Shown here: piece by piece, positions 1 through 8,152 of the stretch | How the letters are laid out: each line of letters begins with the position of its first letter | Position numbering within the stretch: position 1 is the first letter of the stretch | From: Thalassiosira profunda | Taxonomy: Eukaryota > Bacillariophyta > Thalassiosirophyceae > Thalassiosirales > Thalassiosiraceae | Length of the DNA: 11,840 nt | Assembly: GCA_036939355.1 (NCBI GenBank) | Contig: JALLAP010000559.1 | Location: 1 to 11,840 of the forward strand | Direction: 5' to 3' | Program-made: the position numbers and the translations under genes | Notes under the pieces: model-generated | The model's database searches: none | Told to the model about the DNA's origin: nothing | The model's input: only the letters and a program-made list of their open reading frames with translations

Positions 1-2255
1 GGGCCCTGGCCATCCGCGCGGAGAGGAAGCTCCCCATCGAGGCGCTGCCGCCCTTCCCTGGACCAGAGTGAGTGCGTACTAATAATTGCAATTCTGCGGG
101 CGTTGGGGGAGCTGTCTTTTCGGAGCTGTTGTGCGTCAGTGCGTGTGAAGAGCCGCGGTGGTTCACGCCACCCCCATCAACACGCGAAGTGGTCCATGAG
201 ATGGATATGTCCCCGACTGAGGTGCTGCCGCCTCGCCTGGGATAATGTCTGATTGATTTAATTAGATGATGATAGTATGGAGGGATTGTCTCGATGACTG
301 ACGAGCACACAAACACGAGGGGAACATCTTAATTGTGGTGCATTTGCCAATGACACATGATGTGTTCACTTGGGCGTCATTGGATACCCTGACCATACTT
401 ACCCCAATCCCTTCTCGCAGGACGTACGAGCAAGAGATCGAGCGCATCCTCTCGTACAAATATGTCAGCACCGACATCAAGAGCAAGAATGTCACGCCTT
501 ACTCCCTCACGCGCGATGGAGACGGCATCCGCATCACGGAGCTCTCCCATGACATGAAGGTAATGGAGGCCGATACAATCAGCATCAAGAAAGGCGGCAG
601 GATGCCATTCAAGTTCGTTCCCGACTACGATCGCAACACAGCCACCTTCCCAGTCGCCAAGGAAGTCCTTTCTGCCCTTGGGGGCGTAGATATGGCTCGC
701 CGGGTGAAGAAGCGCATCGGAGATGTGCCCACGGAGAAGCTCGATGTCTTCCGCAAGTTCGTTGCTGGCGGTGAAGGACTCGAAATCAAATGCGACGCCC
801 TTGTTGATAGCAAGCTCGGGTTGTACAGCATCGGCGTGGAGGTCGTGGGGGAGGATGAGGCATTTCTTTTCTCTGCTGGGTAAGTTTGGGTTGGGGCTTT
901 TGGGAAGTAAGTAGATGTGCTAAGTGTCTGCTCAACTGTCATTTGTTCTTTCCTGACAGGAGGGGATACGACAACATGTCTTTCGTGGGGACCTTTGGGA
1001 GCAAGTGCCTTGAGAAGTATCAAAAGGAACTGGCATTTTTCCTCATGTACGAGAGTATGCTGCGGGTTTCTGCTGGCACTGCCGAGATTGAGGAAGGTAT
1101 CGACGTGAATGAGGCTGTACACGCCATCTCTGGAGTACTCGGCCGGTTGATCACAGAGAAAAAGAAGTGGAAGGACCTGATAGGCTTACATTCCTTTCTC
1201 CTCGAGCGAGCTGTTGAGTGCAAATCCTCGCTGAATACGTCAACTTCTATCGAATGCGAGCTTGGTGAGGCCCTGGAAGCCTGTGGTTTCTTCTCCCATG
1301 CGGCTCTCTTGTACGGCGAGTCCGGAAAACACCTGTACCTCGCAGAGCATCCAAAGGCTGCGACGGTTTTGCGCAATGCCGGCATTGCTTGGAAGCGCCA
1401 CGGAGACTTTGAACAAGCGGAGAGTTTCTATGCCTTGGCGCTTCAGTCGATGCGTTTCGTGTACGACCACGAGGATTACCGCGAATGCGTGTTTGGGATC
1501 CTCAAGTCCTTGTTCCTCATCTATTATGGTAAGCATGGCCAATGCTCATACACTTTCCTCAAGTTGTTCATCTCACTGTCTTTTAGATGCGGAGAAGAAC
1601 ATTGCGCCATTGAAGCTTTTCGTTACTCTCCGTGCCCTGATTATGGCCGCGGGAGAAGAAGTCGCTGTGAATAGAGGGTTCGACGACAATGGTTTCCCCC
1701 CCTTGCGGGAAGCGTACCACGGCGCTTCACCGGAACAAATGTGCCGTGTCATCCAATCCATCGTGACCAAAAGTACGTCTGTGAAAGATCTGAGAGCTGC
1801 GATCTTGAGCTGTGCAAACCCCGGTACGAGGCACGTCGAATACAGCAAACATGTGGGCGAGAAGAACCACAAAGAGCACGCTCAGAACTTTCTCAAGGAC
1901 AGTCGCGGCCAACTGCAGAAGACGGGCAAGTCGAGTGGCTTTCTTGTGGCGTGCAGTGCTTGCGGGGACGTGAAAAACGAGAAGGCTTTCAAGACTTGCT
2001 CTGCGTGGTAAGGCACCGCTCTGAAGAGCTGCTTGTGCCCGGACTCAATAACTCACTCTTACACATTTCTGTCTCTGAAAAGCAACAATGAGTACTATTG
2101 TGATGAAGAGTGCCAGAAGACTCACTGTGAGTTGGCGCCGATAGCGACAAAATGAGACACACGTGATCTAACCCAATGCTGCAAATAATCCGACAGGGCC
2201 GGAGCACAAGGCGGAATGTAAGACGAACCGGAAGAAGAAGGCAGCGAAGAAATAG
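1..2255 (+). CDS. TPR-like protein with C-terminal MYND zinc finger, 5' partial, six exons
   Basis: Exons are <1-67, 421-879, 960-1528, 1587-2007, 2083-2126 and 2197-2255. All introns are GT-AG and the joins give one frame of 538 residues ending in TAG at 2253-2255. The C-terminus is a complete MYND finger: ligands C487 and C490, C502 and C505, C511 and C515, H523 and C527, with the typical YYC, CQ and HWPEHKAEC signatures. MYND fingers generally bind short proline-containing peptides in partner proteins. Residues about 270-341 look like two TPR-type helical hairpins (for example GIAWKRHGDFEQAESFYALA), also a protein-interaction fold. The N-terminal 170 residues are soluble and unrecognised. 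The last residues are a lysine-rich tail. There is no SET domain in this part, so it is not a visible SMYD methyltransferase, although the missing 5' end could hold something else. The MYND call is firm; the cellular role is unknown. The first exon, 1-67, is the least certain part. Confidence 0.85.
68..420 (+). other. Intron of the MYND gene (353 nt), first in window
   Basis: The donor is GTGAGTGCG at 68 and the acceptor follows a pyrimidine-rich stretch ending CTTCTCGCAG at 420. The join makes a Glu codon (GA|G) and continues in frame. It is much longer than the other introns of this gene (58-80 nt). I see no convincing coding sequence inside it. The open frame that crosses its 3' part from 335 begins at GTG, not ATG, so it does not give a plausible alternative start. 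A missed small exon cannot be excluded. Confidence 0.65.
880..959 (+). other. Intron of the MYND gene (80 nt)
   Basis: The donor GTAAGT begins at 880 and the acceptor TTCCTGACAG ends at 959. Splicing joins GG|G into a glycine codon and carries the frame from the exon ending FLFSA into the exon beginning RGYDNMSF. Confidence 0.88.
1529..1586 (+). other. Intron of the MYND gene (58 nt)
   Basis: The donor GTAAGC begins at 1529 and the acceptor CTGTCTTTTAG ends at 1586. Splicing joins G|AT into an aspartate codon, linking LFLIYY to AEKNIAPL. It lies directly after the TPR-like region. Confidence 0.88.
2008..2082 (+). other. Intron inside the MYND finger (75 nt)
   Basis: The donor GTAAGG begins at 2008 and the acceptor ends AAAAG at 2082. 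Splicing joins TG|C, which creates zinc-ligand Cys505. Read unspliced, the frame meets a TAA stop at the donor itself, so retention would remove the second half of the finger. Confidence 0.9.
2127..2196 (+). other. Second intron inside the MYND finger (70 nt)
   Basis: The donor GTGAGT begins at 2127 and the acceptor CCGACAG ends at 2196. Splicing joins T|GG into the tryptophan typical of the HWPEHK signature. The exon between the two MYND introns is only 44 nt (2083-2126). Confidence 0.9.
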
Positions 2256-2435
2256 GTCTGAGCGAAGGGCTGGGACAGGCACTCACACAAATTCAGTACG
2301 CCAGATAGAGTGCAAGTGCTGGGTTGGAGGAAACCAGGGGCAACAAACAACACACGGGGCAACGAATCAACACATGAGAATAGGAAAACACACATGACAA
2401 GTAGTTGGGTTATCCTTTACTCTTCACTGAGCAGA
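2256..2435. other. Tail-to-tail intergenic region between MYND gene and acidic-motif gene
   Basis: These 180 bases separate two converging stop codons, so both 3' UTRs and poly(A) sites must lie here or overlap. The plus strand from about 2339 to 2400 is rich in CA and A runs, including AATAGGAAAA. No canonical AATAAA is seen on the plus strand. No gene is supported here; the open frames crossing it are short. Confidence 0.6.
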
Positions 2436-5400
2436 TCAGTTGCTGTTGATCTGCGCGACCATGACATCCATTAGCCGTCTCCGCATTTGTGGATCCTCGC
2501 GTATGGGCGTCCACCGCTTCATCCTCCCCGTCTCCTCCATCTCCTTCGTCTCCGATTCGATCTTCTCTTTGAGGACCAGGACGAACTCTTCTTCGAAGGT
2601 GCGCATGGGTTGAGTGGCCTGTGGGCGTTGGGGCGACAGTGCTGGTGGCGGAATGGCAATAGAGCTGCTCTTCGCGGTCTGCCGGGGAGCAGGACTCTGG
2701 CCGACACTCTCGATAGGCTCAAGCGTTCCACTGCCTGCTCCTACTTGTACTGACTCATTGTGAGACGGCACGCATGCACTGTCCATCTTTGCATCCTTGC
2801 TGCATTCGCCTCCCAGGTCGTTCTCTGGCTGACTGGGCTCGTCCCCAAAGTCAAACTCATCGTCCGACCACCCTGCATCTTGCGATTCCTCCAGGACGTC
2901 CTCCTGCTCGACAAAGATCTTTCTGGGAGACACTCCGATCTTGTTGGGCGATGGAGACTGCAGAGTCGAGTACTTCAAGTGATCCATCTGCGGCTGGGCA
3001 GCAGCCGGGGCATGCGGTTCATCTCCTGGTGGTTGCGCCGCGACGTCTTCGTCCCTTCGATAAAAGACAGGGCGCTCGCCCCCACTGAGGTTGGTGTTGT
3101 CACCCAGTGGAGGTGGAGAGCTGGGAGGAGTCAGTCCCGTTCCTCCGCCTCCTTCCCATCCAGTTGCTGTCTCTGGCTGAGTGGCGGCAGCGGCAATGCG
3201 AGATAGGCCCGACATGAAAAGACCCCCAATCAGGGGCCTTGGTCGGGACGCCTCTGCTTCACCCTGCTGTGTCGCTGGAGGGGGCGGGGGTGGAGGGGGG
3301 CGAGGTGCTCCAACGTGATGCCCCTGCGCACCCTCTGCATACCCCTCAGGGCGCGGAAAACGAAGCTCTGCATTGGGCGGAGGGGGCGCGTGCGCGCCAG
3401 CCAACGCCTCCCTCTCCGCCGCCTCAATTTCCTCCACGCTGGGCAAGGCCAGTCCAAACCCGCCCAATCCTGATCCGCCCCGACCTCCGGCCGTCTCCTT
3501 CAGAAATTGCAGTTTTCCCGAGACGTTCGTCACCCCATCGAGCTGCTGCAGCGCCGAGCGAAAGCCGGTGGATCCTGCCTCCGCTGCCTCGCGCAATTTG
3601 TCAATGTGGTCCGACACCGCAATCAGGCCCGAATCCGAGAGGAGGTGGTGGCTCAGCAAGAACTGATCGCGGGCGTCGGCGGCCTCGTCCTCGGTAATGG
3701 CGTATTCGTCGTGGAAGAACGGGTCCTCCTGGTCGTGCGCCAGCGAGATGGCCGCCTGCGTGAGCAGCGTCGAGTCCGGCGCATGGAGTGGATGGACAGA
3801 CTGCACGGCGTACTGCACCGTCGGCTCGTCATTAAAACCCCCTGCCTCCCCTCCGGGACGGAAGCGCACCGACACCCTGGCGCGGGCGAGGAGGAGTCGT
3901 CCGTCCTGCACCACATTCTCCCCACCATTGCTTGGCCGAACGGCGCTGGCGTCTCCGTGAAACGGCACGCTGATGGCCAGGTCGCACACCGCCTCGACCT
4001 TCTCGCTCTGCAGGTCCAAGATGAAATTGCACGCTTCCGCCACGGACGTCATGCACAGCGTGGGTCCGGACAGTATCAACCCCGTAGTCTGCACCTTCCT
4101 CTCCTTGTATTCCGCATCGTCCGTGCCCCCATCGAAGAAATCGTCCTCCGAAAAGCCATTCGTCGGCACGTCGTCCTCGGCGCCGGTGAGGGACACCAGC
4201 ATATCGGCCAGCAACGACTGATTGGCCGATCGTACCAACAGCTCTTCCGTGGTGGCCGCCTCTTCTTCTCCCACTGGGTGCATCCGCTCCCCATCCTCGC
4301 CCACCCCAAAGTAGCTCCGTATCACATCCTTGTCGTCCGTGCGCCTGCCGTTGGCGAGGACCAGCGCGTAGTCCATCCGGTCCATCTCCACGCCCAACGT
4401 GTACTTGCGCAGTCCAGGACGAGCGGCGTAGTACGTTTTGAGATCCATCGCCGCACTGTTGGCCTGCGCGCCATTGTTCCCGTGAGCTCCAGAGGAGGAG
4501 GCCTGGTGCCGCTGCAGCTTTTGGTGCAGCCTCCCCAAAAATTCGGCATCGTGCAACGATGCAACGTAAGAAGAGAGCATCTGCTGGATCCTCCTCTGAG
4601 AGGAATTGAGAGCCGGAGCCATGGGCGGCACCGGCGACGGCGCCCTTGCCTGCGACGGAGTCTGCAATGGCGCCCGCTGCGCCCTCGTTCGCTGGGCAAT
4701 GGGCGGGGACATGGCACTTACTGCCACAGGAGCGTGCGGCTGGGGAGTGGGCGGGGGCGGCACCGGCGCCGGCTGCGGCGGCGGCGGGGGCACGGACGAC
4801 GCCGGCGGGCCCTCGTCCCCGAAAAAGTCGTCGTCGGACCAGCCGTCCCCGGCATCCTCGGCAGCGTTCGCAGCCTCGCGTTCATCGTTTGCGGTAGCAG
4901 CCGATGGCATTTGCATAGGCGCCTCTTTCTCGTCGGGTTCCTCTCGCAAAAATGGATTCTCGGCCAACCCTTGCTGCTCTTGCTTCCCTACACCCCCCTC
5001 CCCTCCCCCCATTTTCACACCCCCAATCTCATCCAGCCCCTCGTTCCCCTCGTTGAAAATGTCCTCGTCGTCCTCGAAGTCCCACGCGTCCTGCCCGTCC
5101 GGGTCGTCGCTCTCATTTATGACCGCCGCGCCCCCCTTGGCGTCGGCGTGGATAGAGGAGATCTCGCGGTCCATCATTCGCTCGTGCTCGGACAGCATGG
5201 CCACGAGCGATTTCGGGGGCGAGGCGGCGGCAGCCGCGGGGGGCGGAGGGGGCTGCGTGGCTGCAGCTGGCGGAGGCGGTGGTGCCGTATTTTCGCGAGC
5301 TGGCGGCGGCGGCACGGCCTCATTTGCCACGGCAGCAGGGGCACCACCGCTCCCCTCCGACGTCAACTCGAGGTCGAGGTCGTCGTCGCCCCACCCGTCC

Positions 5401-5648
5401 GCCTCCCCCCTATCTTCACCTGCACCGTCCATTTTATCCGTTGCAATGCCACCGTCGAAACTTGCAGCGGTTCCGCCCGCGTTGTCGCCGCCGCCATCGC
5501 CGTCCAGCACGGCGTCGAGGAGGTCGTCGTCGGCGTCCCACCCGGACATCCCTTCCCTATTCCCCTCTTCCGCGCGGCTGCGTCTCCTCCCAGCTACATA
5601 CAATAGTTGCTTTTGGCTTTGCTCAGCAGGACTTCGGGCCCTTTTCAT
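2436..5648 (-). CDS. Acidic, proline-rich protein with six aromatic-acidic motifs, family not recognised
   Basis: A single exon of 1070 codons runs from ATG 5648 to TGA 2436-2438. The frame stays open to 5756, but only from TTG; a second candidate ATG at 5549 would give 1037 residues beginning MSGWDADDD. Long disordered parts contain proline runs (residues about 113-137, 287-302 and 784-791). Through them an aromatic-plus-acidic motif recurs: W37 (GWDADDDLL), W86 (GWGDDDLDLEL), W189 (AWDFEDDEDIF), W270 (GWSDDDFF), F499 (GFSEDDFF) and W927 (GWSDDEFDFGDE). NPF is at 231-233 and DPF at 642-644. A more ordered core spans about 354-746, and a charged helical C-terminus about 1014-1064. Such short motifs occur in membrane-traffic proteins, where W-acidic peptides bind coat or adaptor proteins, NPF binds EH domains and DPF binds the AP-2 ear. 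A trafficking role is inference only. Its divergent neighbour is the TauE/SafE gene. Confidence 0.8.
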   Translation of the reverse strand: MKRARSPAEQSQKQLLYVAGRRRSRAEEGNREGMSGWDADDDLLDAVLDGDGGGDNAGGTAASFDGGIATDKMDGAGEDRGEADGWGDDDLDLELTSEGSGGAPAAVANEAVPPPPARENTAPPPPPAAATQPPPPPAAAAASPPKSLVAMLSEHERMMDREISSIHADAKGGAAVINESDDPDGQDAWDFEDDEDIFNEGNEGLDEIGGVKMGGGEGGVGKQEQQGLAENPFLREEPDEKEAPMQMPSAATANDEREAANAAEDAGDGWSDDDFFGDEGPPASSVPPPPPQPAPVPPPPTPQPHAPVAVSAMSPPIAQRTRAQRAPLQTPSQARAPSPVPPMAPALNSSQRRIQQMLSSYVASLHDAEFLGRLHQKLQRHQASSSGAHGNNGAQANSAAMDLKTYYAARPGLRKYTLGVEMDRMDYALVLANGRRTDDKDVIRSYFGVGEDGERMHPVGEEEAATTEELLVRSANQSLLADMLVSLTGAEDDVPTNGFSEDDFFDGGTDDAEYKERKVQTTGLILSGPTLCMTSVAEACNFILDLQSEKVEAVCDLAISVPFHGDASAVRPSNGGENVVQDGRLLLARARVSVRFRPGGEAGGFNDEPTVQYAVQSVHPLHAPDSTLLTQAAISLAHDQEDPFFHDEYAITEDEAADARDQFLLSHHLLSDSGLIAVSDHIDKLREAAEAGSTGFRSALQQLDGVTNVSGKLQFLKETAGGRGGSGLGGFGLALPSVEEIEAAEREALAGAHAPPPPNAELRFPRPEGYAEGAQGHHVGAPRPPPPPPPPATQQGEAEASRPRPLIGGLFMSGLSRIAAAATQPETATGWEGGGGTGLTPPSSPPPLGDNTNLSGGERPVFYRRDEDVAAQPPGDEPHAPAAAQPQMDHLKYSTLQSPSPNKIGVSPRKIFVEQEDVLEESQDAGWSDDEFDFGDEPSQPENDLGGECSKDAKMDSACVPSHNESVQVGAGSGTLEPIESVGQSPAPRQTAKSSSIAIPPPALSPQRPQATQPMRTFEEEFVLVLKEKIESETKEMEETGRMKRWTPIREDPQMRRRLMDVMVAQINSN
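2868..5540 (-). repeat. Six dispersed copies of an aromatic-acidic peptide motif
   Basis: The shared pattern is roughly acidic/Gly-Gly-[WF]-x-[DE]-D-[DE]-[FL], followed by another aromatic or leucine and more acidic residues. The outermost tryptophan codons are at 5540-5538 and 2870-2868. Spacing is irregular (49, 103, 81, 229 and 428 residues), so these are linear motifs, not tandem domains. Confidence 0.65.
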
Positions 5649-5893
5649 TTTGGGTCGGCGGCCAGACCACTTGTGGACTTCGCAGGTGAAGGTTGTCTTC
5701 TGCCCTTGTTGCGTGCAACTCTTCGGGAAAAAACTGAAACTCCGAACCCGAAGCAAATCAGCCGGACGAGGGGATGAGCCGCCCGGGTGTCAAGCCGCGG
5801 CTGAACTCCCGGCGAGCAATGGCGCACAATATCGCCGCCTGACCGGGCCGATCCGACCGCCAATTTCTCCGCTGCGCGGCTGCACGCAAAACG
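5649..5893. promoter_or_regulatory. Head-to-head intergenic region, presumed bidirectional promoter
   Basis: These 245 bases separate the ATG of the minus-strand acidic-motif gene from the first ATG of the plus-strand TauE/SafE gene, so both 5' UTRs and promoters must fit here. A CCAAT pentamer on the plus strand at 5860-5864 lies about 30 bases before the first TauE ATG. No TATA-like element is obvious. Inferred from gene order, not from a recognised promoter consensus. Confidence 0.5.
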
Positions 5894-8040
5894 ATGCACC
5901 CCCGCCGCACAAATTCGGACGAGCCGCATCCCGAACCCCACTCCGACTACATCCTCGCCTTCGACGCCATGGCGCCCCCAAGGGGCCACCTGATCTCCCC
6001 TTTGCGCCGCCTCCGATCCGACGTCGCCTTTTGGACCGTCGCCGGAATCCTCTTCGCCGCCCTGCTGGGCGTGGCCTCGGCGGAATCGAAATGCGCCGAG
6101 GGCGGGGCCTCCTTCGCCTGTCCGAACTGCGGCGGAATTACGGTGTCGGATTGCATGGAGTGCGACGGATACTTGTTCACCGATTATCAGTACGGGCTGT
6201 GCTATGACAGAAATCTGTTCAATACGAACGCTGAGAATGGCGATAGCGAGAACCACTATCCTTTTCTTTGGCATGACATGTGAGTTGCATTTGTTCTTTG
6301 ATAGGAGAGGCAGGGACAGTTCCTTTCCGGGTCTAGTCGTTCCGGTGCGGGGTCATCTCGGGAAGCTCGGAGCATCTGCAACCATTCGTCGATCATTGTT
6401 TTCATCTGAACCATTTTGCTCACATGATATGTGCATAATACAACCTCTCCGAAACCCGCAGCGTCGGCACCATCGTCTGGTTCCTGACGGCCGGGATCGC
6501 CACCGCCTGCGGCGTCGGCGGAGGGGGTATCTACGTTCCCCTCGGCAGTGAGTTTGCTTGCTTCGTCTTCTTGCGCTCTGCTGTGGCCTTTGCAAAAGCG
6601 CTCACATCGCGCGTCCATTCTGCAGTCCTCCTCCTCCGATTTCCGCCGAAGCCTGCGTCGGGATTGTCCCAGGCGTCCATATTCGGCGCTAGCCTCGGCG
6701 GGATCTTGGTGAACATCCGACGGCGCCATCCGGACGCGCACATTCGCGACACAAAAGGGATGCCGCTGGAGGACCACCCCGGGAAGATTGAGAGCTACGA
6801 GAAGGGGAAGGGGCCAATGGAGATCGAGGCGGATCGACAGCAGTATCTCAGTGGCGGGGATGGGGGGCGGCGATTTTACACGCGTCCCGTCATCGACTAC
6901 AACATGGCGCTCTTTTTGGCACCGATGGAAATGGCGGGCGCGGTGCTGGGCGTGATGATCCAGCGGGTTTTCCCCAATTGGCTGTTTCTCAGCTTCGCGG
7001 CGGTAGTCCTGGGCTTCACGTCGTACAAGACGTTCAAAAAGTTCGGAGCACAGTACAAGAAGGACAAAGAGGTGCGGGCGGAGATGAATCGGCTGAGCGT
7101 GCACGAGACGCAGAGGGCGGAGGCGGCTGCGAAGAAGGCGTCGTCGCATATCAGTGGCGATGGCGGTGGGGAGATTGAAATGATGGAGATGGCGCCACCC
7201 ACTTCTACAGAATCGAGTAGCGACGCAAAGCCAGACGATCCCAAGGAGCTGGAGTTGCGCCGTCAATACCTAGCAGAAGATGCAAGGCAGTATCCAAAGG
7301 AGAAGATTGCATACCTCGGACTGCTATGGATGGGGCTCACCGTCATCACATTTCTCAAAGGCGGAAAGGGCGTAGATAGCGTGATCGGAATCACCTGCGA
7401 GGACGCTGGGTTCTACGTTCTGGTGACAGCACAATTCGTGTGGACTTTGGGCTTTGCTGCGGTCTTTGGATTCAAGAACGTGAAAGCCACTCAGGCACGT
7501 CTGGCAGTGAACTATCCATTCAATGAGAGCGACGTGCTGTGGGACGCCCAGAAGCTGCGGTTCTACTCCTTCTTCACCTTCATTGCGGGCATCGTTGCCG
7601 GACTCATTGGAATAGGCGGCGGAATGGTTCTAGGCCCGCTCATGTTGGTCATGGGGATCAACCCCCGCGTATCCACGGCCACGACGGCGACGATGATCTT
7701 GCTGACCAGTAGCAGCGTCGCCATCATGTTTGTCATGTCGGGATTGGTGCCTTGGGAATATGCGCTCTACTTCTTCTGCGTCTGCTTGATCGGGGCGTAC
7801 CTTGGAAAGACGAAGATCGATGCCTACGTCAAGAGAACGGGCATGGGATCGATCCTCGTTTTGATCCTGGCTGCCATCATTGGGCTGGCAACTATCGGCT
7901 GCATTATCATCCTGCTGATGGGCCTGGCCAAGGTCGATTGGTGCGTGGAAGGCTTCAAGCCGTTCTGCTCCGTGACTGCCGAGGAAGACAAGTGCCCGGC
8001 AGCGCGATTGCTCGGGGCCGAAGACCTGTTTCCGTATTGA
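5894..8040 (+). CDS. TauE/SafE-family (sulfite exporter-like) membrane transporter
   Basis: Exons 5894-6279, 6462-6547 and 6626-8040 join into 628 residues ending in TGA. The family comprises membrane permeases linked to export of sulfite and other sulfur-containing anions; the substrate here is unknown. Two homologous halves are visible: GVGGGGIYVPLG (residues 146-157) followed by ASGLSQASIFGASLGG, and GLIGIGGGMVLGPLM (483-497) followed by STATTATMILLTSSS. Hydrophobic segments lie at about 130-188, 247-290, 384-438, 470-550 and 565-590. A charged loop at 291-383 separates the halves. The N-terminus has a hydrophobic leader (about 45-63, cleavage likely near ASA/ES), then a segment with C67, C76, C79, C87, C90 and C103. 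The first ATG is at 5894, but ATG 5969 (residue 26) has better context (GCCATGG) and gives a more typical signal peptide. No plastid ASAF-type motif is seen, so an endomembrane or plasma-membrane location is more likely. Confidence 0.9.
6280..6461 (+). other. Intron 1 of the TauE/SafE gene (182 nt)
   Basis: The donor GTGAGT begins at 6280 and the acceptor AACCCGCAG ends at 6461. The join AT|C makes an isoleucine codon, linking HYPFLWHD to VGTIVWFLTAG. Unspliced, the frame stops at once (ATG TGA). The intron lies between the lumenal cysteine-rich segment and the first transporter repeat. Confidence 0.9.
6548..6625 (+). other. Intron 2 of the TauE/SafE gene (78 nt, stop-free, multiple of three)
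   Basis: The donor GTGAGT begins at 6548 and the acceptor CCATTCTGCAG ends at 6625. The join A|TC gives isoleucine and restores the run GIYVPLGILLLRFPPK expected after the glycine-rich motif. The intron is 78 nt and contains no in-frame stop, so retention would insert 26 residues and not truncate the protein. Confidence 0.85.
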
Positions 8041-8152
8041 GTTGGAGGGATTTGATCATCACAGAAGCTAGCATTAGAGTTCAATATTGTATTGTATTGC
8101 TTGAAACAGCAGCGCTGGTGTGTCACTGATCCTATGCCAGTTTGAGAAGGTC
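8041..8152. terminator. Short tail-to-tail region with shared 3' ends
   Basis: Only 112 bases separate the stop codons of the converging TauE/SafE and double-SET genes, so their 3' UTRs probably overlap. The AT-richer stretch at about 8078-8106 contains AATATTGTATTGTATTG, which could serve poly(A)-site selection on either strand. No canonical AATAAA is visible on either strand. The assignment follows from gene order and composition. Confidence 0.45.

Noticed and set aside
335..420. Independent start for the MYND protein at 335
   Set aside because: The codon is GTG, the encoded residues look like intron sequence, and a good splice acceptor ends at 420.
3507..5606. A 699-codon open frame on the plus strand opposite the acidic-motif gene
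   Set aside because: It begins at TTG, is rich in Arg and His runs that mirror the Asp/Glu and Gly codons of the minus-strand gene, and shows no domain. It is a GC-driven shadow.
5649..5756. A 36-codon N-terminal extension of the acidic-motif protein
   Set aside because: The frame is open here but contains no ATG upstream of 5648; position 5756 is a TTG.
4606..6207. A 533-codon plus-strand open frame crossing the divergent intergenic region
   Set aside because: Its Gly, Ala and Ser-rich low-complexity product mirrors the proline and acidic runs of the opposite gene, and it overlaps the start of the transporter in the wrong frame.
6256..7266. A 336-codon minus-strand open frame opposite the transporter
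   Set aside because: It covers both transporter introns and the well-supported exons, has Arg and His-rich shadow composition and no recognisable domain.
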